26,928 nt of DNA from Io17-Chloro-G2 sp034420695 (GTDB lineage Bacteria; Chloroflexota; Dehalococcoidia; Lucifugimonadales; UBA3495). Each line of letters starts with the position of its first letter. The first letter of the stretch is position 1. The DNA is taken from positions 1 to 26,928 of the forward strand of contig DAOULB010000028.1 of NCBI GenBank assembly GCA_034420695.1. Reading direction: 5' to 3'. Both the position numbers and the translations under genes were made by a program. Below are positions 6,470 through 14,125 of the stretch, one piece after another. Below the pieces are notes generated by a model. It was given only the letters and a program-made list of their open reading frames with translations, ran no database searches and had not been told where the DNA came from.

Positions 6470-7246
6470 TTGGCCGAAACGGTCCTTTACGACAAGCAAG
6501 ACCACATAGTGACTATTACCCTGAACCGCCCCGACGCGCTCAACGCCATCAATCGGCAATTGCGCCGCGAGCTGGGGGAAGCGATCCAGCAGTTTGACGG
6601 GGAGCAGGACTCTTATGTGGCTGTCATCACTGGGGCTGGCCGCGCTTTCTGCGCCGGGCGTGACTTGAAGGAGCGGGCGGAAGACAACTCCGCCGGCATC
6701 CAGGCCCGTGCCGCCGACAGTATGTCGGAAGACCGGCCCTTTATGTGGCCCAACACGTGGAAGCCCACCATCGCCGCGGTTAACGGCTTTGCATTGGCCG
6801 GTGGCTGGTCTATTGCCCAAATGTGCGACCTGCGGGTGGCGTCGGAAGACGCCCAATTGGGGATCACTGAAACCAAATGGAGCCTCTTGCCGCCCTTTGG
6901 GGCCACACTCCCCAAGTCCCTTCCGATGTCTGCGGTCCTTGAATTGGTGCTAACCGCTCAACCGGTGACGGCGCAGAGGGCCTACGACATGGGCTTCCTG
7001 AACCGGGTGGTGCCGGCAAACCAAGTTATGCCCGAGGCCATCAAGCTGGCGGAGCAAATAGCTGAGAATGCTCCCTTGGCAGTGCAATGCATCAAGGAAT
7101 TGGCTTACAAGGGACAGAACATGACCACCGAAGAGACCTGCCGAATGACCTACCAAGCCTACGAGCGGCTGCTGACCACCGAGGACTCCAAGGAGGGCCC
7201 ACGGGCTTTCGCCGAGAAGCGAAAACCCCAATGGCAGGGCCGGTGA
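6470..7246 (+). CDS. Enoyl-CoA hydratase/isomerase (crotonase) family protein
   Basis: A 258-residue crotonase-fold protein, expected to act on a CoA thioester in fatty acid or aromatic breakdown. It shows ITLNRPDALNA at residues 16-26, the first oxyanion-hole segment AFCAGRDLKE at 59-68, and the second, GFALAGGWSIAQMCDLR, at 106-122. The acidic residue E134 in ITETKWSLLPP matches the second catalytic Glu of hydratases. The first catalytic Glu (E144 in rat hydratase, in GGGCEL) is replaced by S114 (GGWSI), so a plain hydratase reaction is uncertain and an isomerase, hydrolase or lyase role is possible. The TTG start at 6470 is supported by TAAGGAG at 6454-6460, nine bases upstream. The bicupin follows after 73 bases. 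Confidence 0.9.
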   Translation: MAETVLYDKQDHIVTITLNRPDALNAINRQLRRELGEAIQQFDGEQDSYVAVITGAGRAFCAGRDLKERAEDNSAGIQARAADSMSEDRPFMWPNTWKPTIAAVNGFALAGGWSIAQMCDLRVASEDAQLGITETKWSLLPPFGATLPKSLPMSAVLELVLTAQPVTAQRAYDMGFLNRVVPANQVMPEAIKLAEQIAENAPLAVQCIKELAYKGQNMTTEETCRMTYQAYERLLTTEDSKEGPRAFAEKRKPQWQGR

Positions 7247-7319
7247 TAGCTTGTCGCCCGCCTGGCTTGCGCCGTGTCCCGAATACTGTCCGAACTCAGG
7301 ACTTCAGGAGGAGAATTCA

Positions 7320-8039
7320 ATGGAACCCATCATCAGAAACTTCAGGAACGTGTTCACCCCGGGGGGACCGCCGGTCCGGCTCATTAGCGCCGAAGACAAC
7401 CCACCTACCAACACCATGCTTTACTCCGAGATAGAGCCGGGTAGCACCAGCGCCCACCACATCCACCCCTGGGAGCATGAGATCTACATCCTGAAAGGCT
7501 CTGGGACCCTGGTATGCGACGGTAAGAACTACCCTGTCAAAGAAGGAGACGCCATCTTCGTCCCCGGGGAAGTCAACCATTACACGCTGAATGACGGCGG
7601 CGAAGGCGTGATGAGGCGGCTGGAAATCAATCCTTTGTCCGCCCAAGCCGGAGGCGCCAGAACTAACGGGGAAATGGGCAACGGCCAGCCTCCCATGATT
7701 CGCAACTTTAGAGATCTCGGAACCGGGCCGGGGGTCCGCCTGATCGGCAAGGACGACGGGGCGCCCAACTATGTCCTGCTCTATAACGGGGCCATGGCCC
7801 CGGGCTCGGTCAGCCACGCTGACTCCGGTGGCCACATCCACCAATGGGAGCACCTCTCCTACATTCTGGAAGGCGAGGGCGCGCTGAGTTGCGATGGCAA
7901 GCAGTACCCCGTGGCGGAGGGGGACGCCGTTCTGGTGCCGCCGGACTTGCACCACCAGTGGCTGAACCCCAGCCAAGGGCCCATGGTTCGTATAACCTTC
8001 AACCCCCTGTACTCCGACGAAGTGGAGGGAGGCGGTTAG
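7320..8039 (+). CDS. Two-domain cupin protein (bicupin)
   Basis: A 239-residue protein made of two homologous cupin domains. Each opens with an IIRNFR or MIRNFR segment (residues 4-9 and about 126-131), followed by a metal-site pattern: HHIHPWEHEIYIL in the first and HIHQWEHLSYIL in the second, then G-x-x-x-VCDGK or SCDGK, and a later His (NHY and HHQW). The two halves are alignable along their whole length, an internal duplication. Metal-dependent dioxygenases, isomerases and binding proteins all use this fold; the substrate is not evident. The ATG at 7320 is chosen because AGGAGGAG (7306-7313) lies six bases upstream; the frame is open further back to 7251 without a domain. It ends the operon that begins with the HIT gene, and a strong hairpin follows. 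Confidence 0.88.
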   Translation: MEPIIRNFRNVFTPGGPPVRLISAEDNPPTNTMLYSEIEPGSTSAHHIHPWEHEIYILKGSGTLVCDGKNYPVKEGDAIFVPGEVNHYTLNDGGEGVMRRLEINPLSAQAGGARTNGEMGNGQPPMIRNFRDLGTGPGVRLIGKDDGAPNYVLLYNGAMAPGSVSHADSGGHIHQWEHLSYILEGEGALSCDGKQYPVAEGDAVLVPPDLHHQWLNPSQGPMVRITFNPLYSDEVEGGG

Positions 8040-8063
8040 GCATCCCTGACCGGTACAATATAC

Positions 8064-8094
8064 CAGCCCCCGGCAGATAGTCTGTCGGGGGCTG
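8064..8094 (+). terminator. 14-bp hairpin after the bicupin gene
   Basis: Bases 8064-8077 pair with 8081-8094 (one G-U pair) around a three-base loop, 24 bases after the bicupin stop. No T-run follows (TAGACG). It lies between convergent genes; a smaller palindrome at 8120-8136 (CAGTCC...GGACTG) may end the htrA transcript from the other side. Confidence 0.7.
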
Positions 8095-8200
8095 TAGACG
8101 TCGGTCACAACCCCAGGGTCAGTCCCTTAAGGACTGGAATGAGCGGATAACCTATCAAAGTTGGTGCAATTTGAGAAGTACTCCTGTAGGTCTCCCAAGT

Positions 8201-9454
8201 CTAGACCGGAGGCCTTTCGCCCAGGACCATTTCCAGATGTAGAGTGCCCCCACTGCGGAACAGTTCTAATACCACGGCCTGGCCGGGTTTAAGCTCCTGT
8301 CTCAGCAGCATCAGCAGCGCCCGAACTGAACCGGTTTCCTTACCGTCGATGGATAGGACGATGTCACCCGGCCTTATTCCTGCCTCGAATGCCGGCGTGC
8401 CCGGTCCAACGGCAACTACTACTGCGCCCTGCCGAAAGGGCAGCCCTGCCAGCGCCGCGGCTTCGGCAGACAAATCGTCTAGGCTAACACCCATGTAGGC
8501 CCATCTGACCCTGCCCAGCTCTATGAGCTGCGAAGACACCTCGGCTGCTGTCTCCATGTCAATGGCAAAACCAATGCCCTCAATGGGAGCCGACCGGCCG
8601 TAGCCGGCCCGCAGGACTGCCGTATTAATGCCCACCAAATCCCCGTTCATGTTTATCAAAGGTCCGCCCGAGTTTCCCGGATTGATTACCGTGTCAGTCT
8701 GGATCAGGTCGTTGAGAGTGGTGCCCCCAATATTGTCACGGGAGCGACCCAAGGCGGAGACCACTCCCACGGTGACGGTGGGCCCCCCAGGGAGGGCGAG
8801 GGCATTGCCTATGGCAATCACCCACTCGCCGACTCTCGGCTTGAAATCGTTACCAACGGGCAGGTAAGGGTAATCCCCTGATGGCAGCCTCAATACCGCC
8901 AAGTCTGAGAGGCGGTCGGTTCCCACGAGTTCACTCTGCAACTGTCTTCCGTCGTCCAAGGTAAGGGTCAGCGCGGTGGCCCCTTCAATCACGTGGTTGC
9001 TGGTCAACACCAGTCCTTCCGGTGCGATTATCATGCCCGTGCCGCTGCTAGAACTTTCGGTGGGACCGAAGAAGCCTTGGTTCACTACGGTTGCCAGGAC
9101 CGACACCACTGCAGGGCGGACCATTTCGACGGTGTCAGCAACGTTAGGCAGTACGATGTCCACTGGAGGCTGTCTGTCTTCAGACGGAGCAGGTGCGGGG
9201 CCGAGGGCTTGGCCCGCGGGAGTGGCGGTTGGCGTGGGAATGGTTGTTGGCGTAGCAGTGGACGTTGCTATGGGAGTGGATGTTGGTACTGGGGCCGTAG
9301 AGGTGGTCTGCCGGGCTTGCGTTACGGCTGGAGGCGTCTCTACTACCGTTGGATTAATAATGGGTGAAGGGGTTTCCGGAGACGAAGCCCCGGTGCAGGC
9401 GGCAAAGACCAAGAATACTGCCAGAAAAGCTGCGGCCTGCACTTGGCGCCTCAA
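8201..9454 (-). CDS. htrA: HtrA/DegP-type serine protease, lipoprotein
   Basis: A 417-residue trypsin-fold protease with one PDZ domain, a quality-control or regulatory protease at the cell surface. The N-terminus is a short hydrophobic segment ending in a lipobox, VFAAC with Cys20, so the protein is probably lipid-anchored outside the membrane. Residues 21-97 are a Thr/Pro/Ala-rich low-complexity linker. The catalytic triad is readable: H154 in TSNHVIEGA, D184 in RLSDLAVLRL and S262 in NPGNSGGPL. The PDZ domain covers about 320-410 (GIRPGDIVLSIDGK). The start is a TTG at 9454 that overlaps the rph stop codon as TTGA, implying translational coupling; no better start exists without losing the signal. 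It is the last gene of the leftward rph-htrA unit. Confidence 0.92.
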   Translation of the reverse strand: MRRQVQAAAFLAVFLVFAACTGASSPETPSPIINPTVVETPPAVTQARQTTSTAPVPTSTPIATSTATPTTIPTPTATPAGQALGPAPAPSEDRQPPVDIVLPNVADTVEMVRPAVVSVLATVVNQGFFGPTESSSSGTGMIIAPEGLVLTSNHVIEGATALTLTLDDGRQLQSELVGTDRLSDLAVLRLPSGDYPYLPVGNDFKPRVGEWVIAIGNALALPGGPTVTVGVVSALGRSRDNIGGTTLNDLIQTDTVINPGNSGGPLINMNGDLVGINTAVLRAGYGRSAPIEGIGFAIDMETAAEVSSQLIELGRVRWAYMGVSLDDLSAEAAALAGLPFRQGAVVVAVGPGTPAFEAGIRPGDIVLSIDGKETGSVRALLMLLRQELKPGQAVVLELFRSGGTLHLEMVLGERPPV

Positions 9455-10173
9455 GCCGAGCGCAGCGTTTCCCGTTGCGCGGCAAACAGGCTTTCCATGC
9501 CCCGCAGAGCCAGTGCCAGCACCTCTTCTACCTGGCGTCTGGGGAATGGGGCGGCTTCCGTGGCCCCTTGTATTTCTACAATCTCTCCCCGGTCTGTGGA
9601 AACGACGTTGAAGTCCGCTTGAGCGAGGAAGTCCTCTTCATAGCACAGGTCCAACGCAAGTTTGCCATCCAGAATTCCCACGCTGGTGGCGGCAACTGCT
9701 CCCAGCAAAGGAATGCGGGGCAAAAGGCGGTGCCGCACCAAGGTTTTCATTGCCAGGTACAGAGCTACGTATCCGCCAGTGATAGCGGCGGTGCGGGTGC
9801 CACCGTCGGCCATCAGGACATCACAGTCGATGGTAACTGTACGTTCACCCAGGGCCTCCAAGTCGGTAGCGGCCCGCAAGGAGCGTCCGATCAGGCGCTG
9901 AATCTCCTGGGAGCGGCCGCTGATCCGCCCCGAATCCCGATCTCTGCTGGACCTGGTGGTGGTGGCCCGGGGAAGCATGTCGTATTCGGCCGTCACCCAC
10001 CCCTTGCCCTGGCCCCTCAGAAACCCGGGCACTCGTTCCTCCATGGATGCGGCGCACAAGACCCTGGTGGAACCCACTTCGATCAGTGCCGAACCTTCGG
10101 CAAACTTCTGGACTCCAATGGTTATAGTGATCGGCCTGGGTTCGTCCCAGCGCCTCCCGTCGGTCCGATTCAC
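9451..10173 (-). CDS. rph: RNase PH, tRNA 3'-processing phosphorolytic exoribonuclease
   Basis: A 240-residue protein with the full RNase PH signature; the enzyme trims tRNA 3' ends by phosphorolysis and forms a hexamer. The N-terminus NRTDGRRWDEPRP matches the family start; the SRSSRDR-type basic loop lies at about 73-80; GGTRTAAITGGY at 124-135 is the phosphate-binding motif; and D181 and D187 (EEDFLAQADFNVV) match the catalytic acidic pair. The length is normal. It starts with GTG at 10173. It overlaps the downstream htrA by four bases. A weak promoter candidate lies at 10185-10213. RNase PH and the following protease are not functionally linked in an obvious way. Confidence 0.95.
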   Translation of the reverse strand: MNRTDGRRWDEPRPITITIGVQKFAEGSALIEVGSTRVLCAASMEERVPGFLRGQGKGWVTAEYDMLPRATTTRSSRDRDSGRISGRSQEIQRLIGRSLRAATDLEALGERTVTIDCDVLMADGGTRTAAITGGYVALYLAMKTLVRHRLLPRIPLLGAVAATSVGILDGKLALDLCYEEDFLAQADFNVVSTDRGEIVEIQGATEAAPFPRRQVEEVLALALRGMESLFAAQRETLRSA

Positions 10174-10184
10174 CGTTTAGCACC

Positions 10185-10213
10185 CACATAAGATCAAAAT
10201 ACCGCCCTTTCAA
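10185..10213 (-). promoter_or_regulatory. Weak promoter candidate for rph-htrA
   Basis: On the - strand TTGAAA (10213-10208, 5 of 6) is followed by 17 bases and TATGTG (10190-10185, 3 of 6). Transcription would begin almost at the GTG start. A TATACT at about 10240 on the same strand is an alternative -10 without a good -35. Confidence 0.3.
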
Positions 10214-10333
10214 CCGGCTGGTTATGGAGGGCCTTTAATCCAGTATACAGGAAATCCAGGCGCAGCCTCCTTCAATACTTCTGGGGCATTGCTGCATTGA
10301 AGAGTGGCGAGATCTTCGCGGGGTCACCCAAAC

Positions 10334-12808
10334 TCAATGAGTCTCAACCCACAGCCGGTGGCCGTCAGCGGTAAATTCTATGCTCCCATCGCGGTCGGTG
10401 CGGAAAACCCCCTGCTCGCCTACGAATTTCTCCAACCGGTCCACTACCGAGGGGGCGGGGTGGCCGTACTGGTTGCCCTCCCCTGCTGAAATTACTGCCA
10501 CCACCGGGTCCACCGCAGCAAGGAAGGCCGTGGTGGAGGAAGACTTGCTGCCGTGATGGGGAACCTTCAGTACATGACTAGTTAGCGGAATGTCGCTTCG
10601 GGCCAACCGGGCTTCGGCGTCGCTTTCTATGTCGGCCGCCAGTAACATCCGGACGTTGCCATATATCAGCCGCAACGTCACACCATTATTGTTCAGGTCA
10701 CTGGAGGGAAACCTTCGGCCAGCGGGTGGGGGATTGAGCACTTCCAAAAACACTTCGGGCTCCAGTATTATTCGGTGCCCCAACTCCACCGGCAGCGCCG
10801 TTAACCCGGCCCGTTCCAGCGCTCGTTTCCACTGGGGCAACATTGGGGATTCGGCATGGTCTACTCCTACCAAGGCCAAACCCACATTGAACCTGTCCAA
10901 TACTTCAAACAACCCCCTGCTGTGATCGGCGTCAAGGTGGGTCAGCACTACCAAGTCTATGCTACGGTCCCCGGGAGGCATGACCCGGGATAGATTTCTA
11001 ACGGCGTCATGGAAGCCGGGGCCTCCGTCTACCAGCACCTGCTTGCCTGAAGGCGTAATTATCAGGGAACTGTCTCCTTGGCCCACATCGAAAAAGTGGA
11101 CGTGGAGTCTTCCGTCAGGGCCAGTGAATACCTGCCACCAAAGCATTAATGTAGCGGCCAACCCCAATGCAGCCAAGGCCGGTCCCAGGCGGGTCCAGAC
11201 TTCGCCGGTTTCGTTGGAGGGCGCCGAGGCAAGGACCGGTGGCTGTACCGTCGCTAATTCCGGTTTCCAACCCAATCTTCGGGCAATTCGGGCTGCTCCT
11301 CCCGGTAAGAGAACCAGTCCAGCCATGACCAGGTACCATGCCACGACCAGCGGTGTCGTAACCCAGTTTCCTGGGCTGGTGAGGTGAGGGGTCCAATCGG
11401 CCACCTTCAAGATGTATGACAGGGGAATCCATGCTATCCAACCAACCGCTTCTCCCGCCAGGGGGTAGGCCATTCCAACTATCGATGTTGCAACTGCTCC
11501 AACAAGGGCAACGGGTAGTGCAGGCAACACCAGCATGGTAGCCGGGATCCCAAGCCAAGGAATGATATCGAAGTAGAAGGCTACTAGAGGCCAGGTTGCC
11601 AGGGTAGCTCCCAGGGAGACCAGGCTGGCGCCCGCAATCCAACCGACAACTCCGGAGTACCAAGAGCTGACTGATGGCCTGCCTGACGTCAGCTTGCGTT
11701 CAAGATAGGAGCTGATACCAGATTGGAACGGTAATACCAGCCCAATACCGGCCACGGCAGCAAAGCTAAGCTGGAACGAGACCTGGCGCAGGATCCCTGG
11801 TTCCAGTCCTGCCATGACCGACGCCGCCAACCCCAGTGCGGGTAACACCCGGTGGGGCCGGCCCAGAGTCCAACCGGCCAGCAGGATGGTGCCCATGGTC
11901 CCGGCCCGGATTGCCGATACCGGCGCTCCGCTAAGTAGGACGTAGAGCCAGATGGCTACTAGGGGGGCTATTACGTATAACGGAGGCCGGCGACCCCAGG
12001 CCAGCGCTGCCATCCCCAGAACCATCAGTAGCAATACACTCACATGCATGCCCGAAATGGCTAGGAGGTGAGCAGTCCCTGTCTGCCGGAAGTCATCAAC
12101 AACTCGGGAAGGGACGTCATCCCTGAGCCCCAGAAGCAGGGCCTTGGCCAAGGCGGACTGGGGCAGGGGAAGGCTTTCATCTAGGCTGTTGGACATCTGC
12201 AGTCGAAGGGATGGCAACCACTCTCGCCAAGGAGCTGGGATTTCCGCATTGGGGTCTAGGTCAAGGGAAGCATTGCGGCTCCAGAACACCCCTGAGATGC
12301 CCCGGTTGGACAGATAGGTGGCCCAGCCGGGCTCGCTTTCGGCGTCGGGCGTGGTCAGTACTCCTTCCAGTCTCAAGGGGTCCCCGTAGGCGAAGAAGGG
12401 AGGCTCACGGCTACCGACCAGGGATTCCGGCGGCTGGGCGTACACCAGTATCTGAGAGCGGAACTCAGCCGGTCCGTTCCCAAGGTCTATGGTTGCGCCC
12501 GCCAATGGAAACTTGACCATTCCTCCGGCTGATCGGGGGGTATCTCGTACCCAGCCGGTCAATGCTGCTGCCTGCCCGTAGCTCCCGACCGGGTCTGGAA
12601 GCCCCTTCTCCGAGACTTCGACCCGCCAGAAGGCCAGCAATAGTAGTGCTACCAGAACAACAGGGAATACGGGCCAGCGATTCAGGGCTAGGAACAGACC
12701 CAAGGGAAGCCCGGCGCTTGCCAACAAGAAGAGCGGTAGAGCAGGTGCCTCGGCCAGGCTCCCGAGCAATAGACCAGCGAGCCATGCTGCCGTCAGGAAA
12801 ATCAGCAT
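10334..12808 (-). CDS. comEC: ComEC/Rec2 DNA uptake channel
   Basis: An 824-residue polytopic membrane protein that forms the inner-membrane channel for single-stranded DNA in natural transformation. Order: hydrophobic N-terminal segments (1-62), an OB-like DUF4131 region (about 70-185), the Competence domain (about 220-500) with TAHLLAISGMHVSVLL at 245-260 and RQVSFQLSFAA at 341-351, and a C-terminal metallo-beta-lactamase-like domain (about 565-824) with FFDVGQGDS at 572-580, THLDADH at 623-629 and PHHGSKSS at 750-757. The metal-site residues are therefore present, as in ComEC proteins proposed to degrade the non-transforming strand. comEA lies 82 bases upstream on the same strand. Pairing with ComEA supports a competence role, although no pilus gene is in the window. 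Confidence 0.95.
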   Translation of the reverse strand: MLIFLTAAWLAGLLLGSLAEAPALPLFLLASAGLPLGLFLALNRWPVFPVVLVALLLLAFWRVEVSEKGLPDPVGSYGQAAALTGWVRDTPRSAGGMVKFPLAGATIDLGNGPAEFRSQILVYAQPPESLVGSREPPFFAYGDPLRLEGVLTTPDAESEPGWATYLSNRGISGVFWSRNASLDLDPNAEIPAPWREWLPSLRLQMSNSLDESLPLPQSALAKALLLGLRDDVPSRVVDDFRQTGTAHLLAISGMHVSVLLLMVLGMAALAWGRRPPLYVIAPLVAIWLYVLLSGAPVSAIRAGTMGTILLAGWTLGRPHRVLPALGLAASVMAGLEPGILRQVSFQLSFAAVAGIGLVLPFQSGISSYLERKLTSGRPSVSSWYSGVVGWIAGASLVSLGATLATWPLVAFYFDIIPWLGIPATMLVLPALPVALVGAVATSIVGMAYPLAGEAVGWIAWIPLSYILKVADWTPHLTSPGNWVTTPLVVAWYLVMAGLVLLPGGAARIARRLGWKPELATVQPPVLASAPSNETGEVWTRLGPALAALGLAATLMLWWQVFTGPDGRLHVHFFDVGQGDSSLIITPSGKQVLVDGGPGFHDAVRNLSRVMPPGDRSIDLVVLTHLDADHSRGLFEVLDRFNVGLALVGVDHAESPMLPQWKRALERAGLTALPVELGHRIILEPEVFLEVLNPPPAGRRFPSSDLNNNGVTLRLIYGNVRMLLAADIESDAEARLARSDIPLTSHVLKVPHHGSKSSSTTAFLAAVDPVVAVISAGEGNQYGHPAPSVVDRLEKFVGEQGVFRTDRDGSIEFTADGHRLWVETH

Positions 12809-12890
12809 GGCGCGATATCCCTTGATTTGATGAGGGTTGAAGTGAAGTTCTCGCAGCCAGCAGGGAAGGTTGACACTGGAGGTTCCAGAG

Positions 12891-13559
12891 TTACCGAAGG
12901 GGGGTTACGGTGACCAGGTCTCGCATCTTTTGGTAGGTGATTGGCCCAATGCGGGATACATTGGTGACCTCTTCTACCGTTTGAAAACCGCCGTTGCTCT
13001 CCCGATAGTCGATTATCGCCTTTGCTAGAACTGGGCCGATTCCGGGTAGCGTTTCCAGCAACTCGGTGGGGGCTGAGTTCAAGTCTATCCTTCCGTCCGG
13101 TGAAGTTGTCCTTATAACCGCGGACTCCCCAACGTAACCGTTGTCGGGGAGTACCCTCTGCGTTCCGGAAGTGGTTAAATTTGAGGGGGCCCCAGAGGGC
13201 ACTTCGCCTAGCCTGGGTACATGGTAGTGGTCTTGGTCAGCGACTCTAAGGGAAAGATTCATGGCGTCCAGGTGGGCGCCTTGCGCTGCACCGCCCGCCT
13301 GCTCCAGTGCGTCCACCAAGCGGTCCCCGGGCTCCAACTGATAAACTCCGGGATGGTTCACTGCGCCGCTGATGTAGACCTTGATCTCAGAATCCGACGG
13401 GCTTATCGAAGTTGCAGAGTCTTCTGACGAAGGAAGTATCACTTGGGTTGGAGGATTGTCATTACTGCTCAATAGCAGAGCCACTGCTCCGGACACAATG
13501 GAAATCATCAAGAGGAAGGCCGCAAGCATTGCCACTTTTCTGTAGGTAGAATCGTTCAT
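12891..13559 (-). CDS. comEA: ComEA-type DNA-binding competence protein
   Basis: A 222-residue membrane-anchored DNA receptor. One N-terminal transmembrane segment (about 9-31) is followed by an acidic, Ser-rich linker, an SLBB domain at about 58-115 (KVYISGAVNHPGVYQLEPGD), a second linker, and a C-terminal helix-hairpin-helix DNA-binding domain at about 157-218 (IDLNSAPTELLETLPGIGP). This is the classical ComEA layout of Gram-positive bacteria and Chloroflexota, in which the SLBB part mediates oligomerisation. The ATG at 13559 has only a weak AGGGG about 12 bases upstream. comEC follows after 82 bases, so both are likely one transcript from the divergent region at 13560-14125. Confidence 0.93.
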   Translation of the reverse strand: MNDSTYRKVAMLAAFLLMISIVSGAVALLLSSNDNPPTQVILPSSEDSATSISPSDSEIKVYISGAVNHPGVYQLEPGDRLVDALEQAGGAAQGAHLDAMNLSLRVADQDHYHVPRLGEVPSGAPSNLTTSGTQRVLPDNGYVGESAVIRTTSPDGRIDLNSAPTELLETLPGIGPVLAKAIIDYRESNGGFQTVEEVTNVSRIGPITYQKMRDLVTVTPLR

Positions 13560-13589
13560 CGGGTAGGGCCCCTAGAACAAGGTCCTATT

Positions 13590-13618
13590 ATTATCTCTTG
13601 TGGGCGGAGGGCAATCAT
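13590..13618 (-). promoter_or_regulatory. Candidate promoter for comEA-comEC
   Basis: On the - strand ATGATT (13618-13613) is followed by 17 bases and GATAAT (13595-13590, 5 of 6), placing the start of transcription about 25 bases before the comEA ATG. The -35 match is poor. Confidence 0.35.
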
Positions 13619-14064
13619 AAGAGCGCTGTGCGTGACGGGTATCGAGATGAATCGGTCTTTCCTCGTTTACCCTGCGAAAACGATGAGGGAGCGAATCACG
13701 CCTCATGACGAGTTTTCCAGGATTTGTTGAATTTTGTCAATTTTCTCCAGGTTTGTCCTACCTGTCACTTTCATGTGAAAAGCTCTTAGGGACTAACGTG
13801 GACATTGTTTGGATCGGCCGGAGTGTGAGCCCGGACCATGTCAGCCGAGCCGCCGCGTTTATAAACCAAGCCACTATTGCCTACGACCACCATGATAGAT
13901 GAGAAAGACCTCGGATGGGGAGGAGCAGTTGTCAGGAAAGGAAAGTTTTCCCAAAGAATGAGGGCTGTCATCCTGGTACTGTCGCACTTAAGCCAGATTT
14001 CCTTCAAGGGTTTCCGTTTCTCTCTCCCATTGATCGAGAAGACGTGCACCCAGGGCGGTTCAGG
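13619..14064. other. Long divergent intergenic region, no gene seen
   Basis: About 450 bases, visibly richer in A/T than the neighbours. Short frames on both strands have no ribosome site or domain. Contents: a hairpin with ATGAGG at 13683-13688 and CCTCAT at 13701-13706 followed by a short T-run, a TTGA...TCAA dyad at 13727-13740, and two TCCAGG-(A)TTTGT half repeats 29 bases apart (13717 and 13746). Confidence 0.5.
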
Positions 14065-14093
14065 TTGTTCCACGATGGGAGTGGGATTATAAT
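14065..14093 (+). promoter_or_regulatory. Promoter for ilvE
   Basis: TTGTTC at 14065-14070, 17 bases, then a perfect TATAAT at 14088-14093. Transcription would begin near 14100, leaving a leader of about 25 bases that holds AAAGAGG before the GTG start. Confidence 0.6.
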
Positions 14094-14125
14094 TTAGCCC
14101 GATTCAAGGCAAAAGAGGTCCACAC

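Noticed and set aside
13786..14097. Short open frames on both strands in the comEA-ilvE gap as transposase remnants
   Set aside because: No transposase motif, terminal inverted repeat or target duplication was visible.
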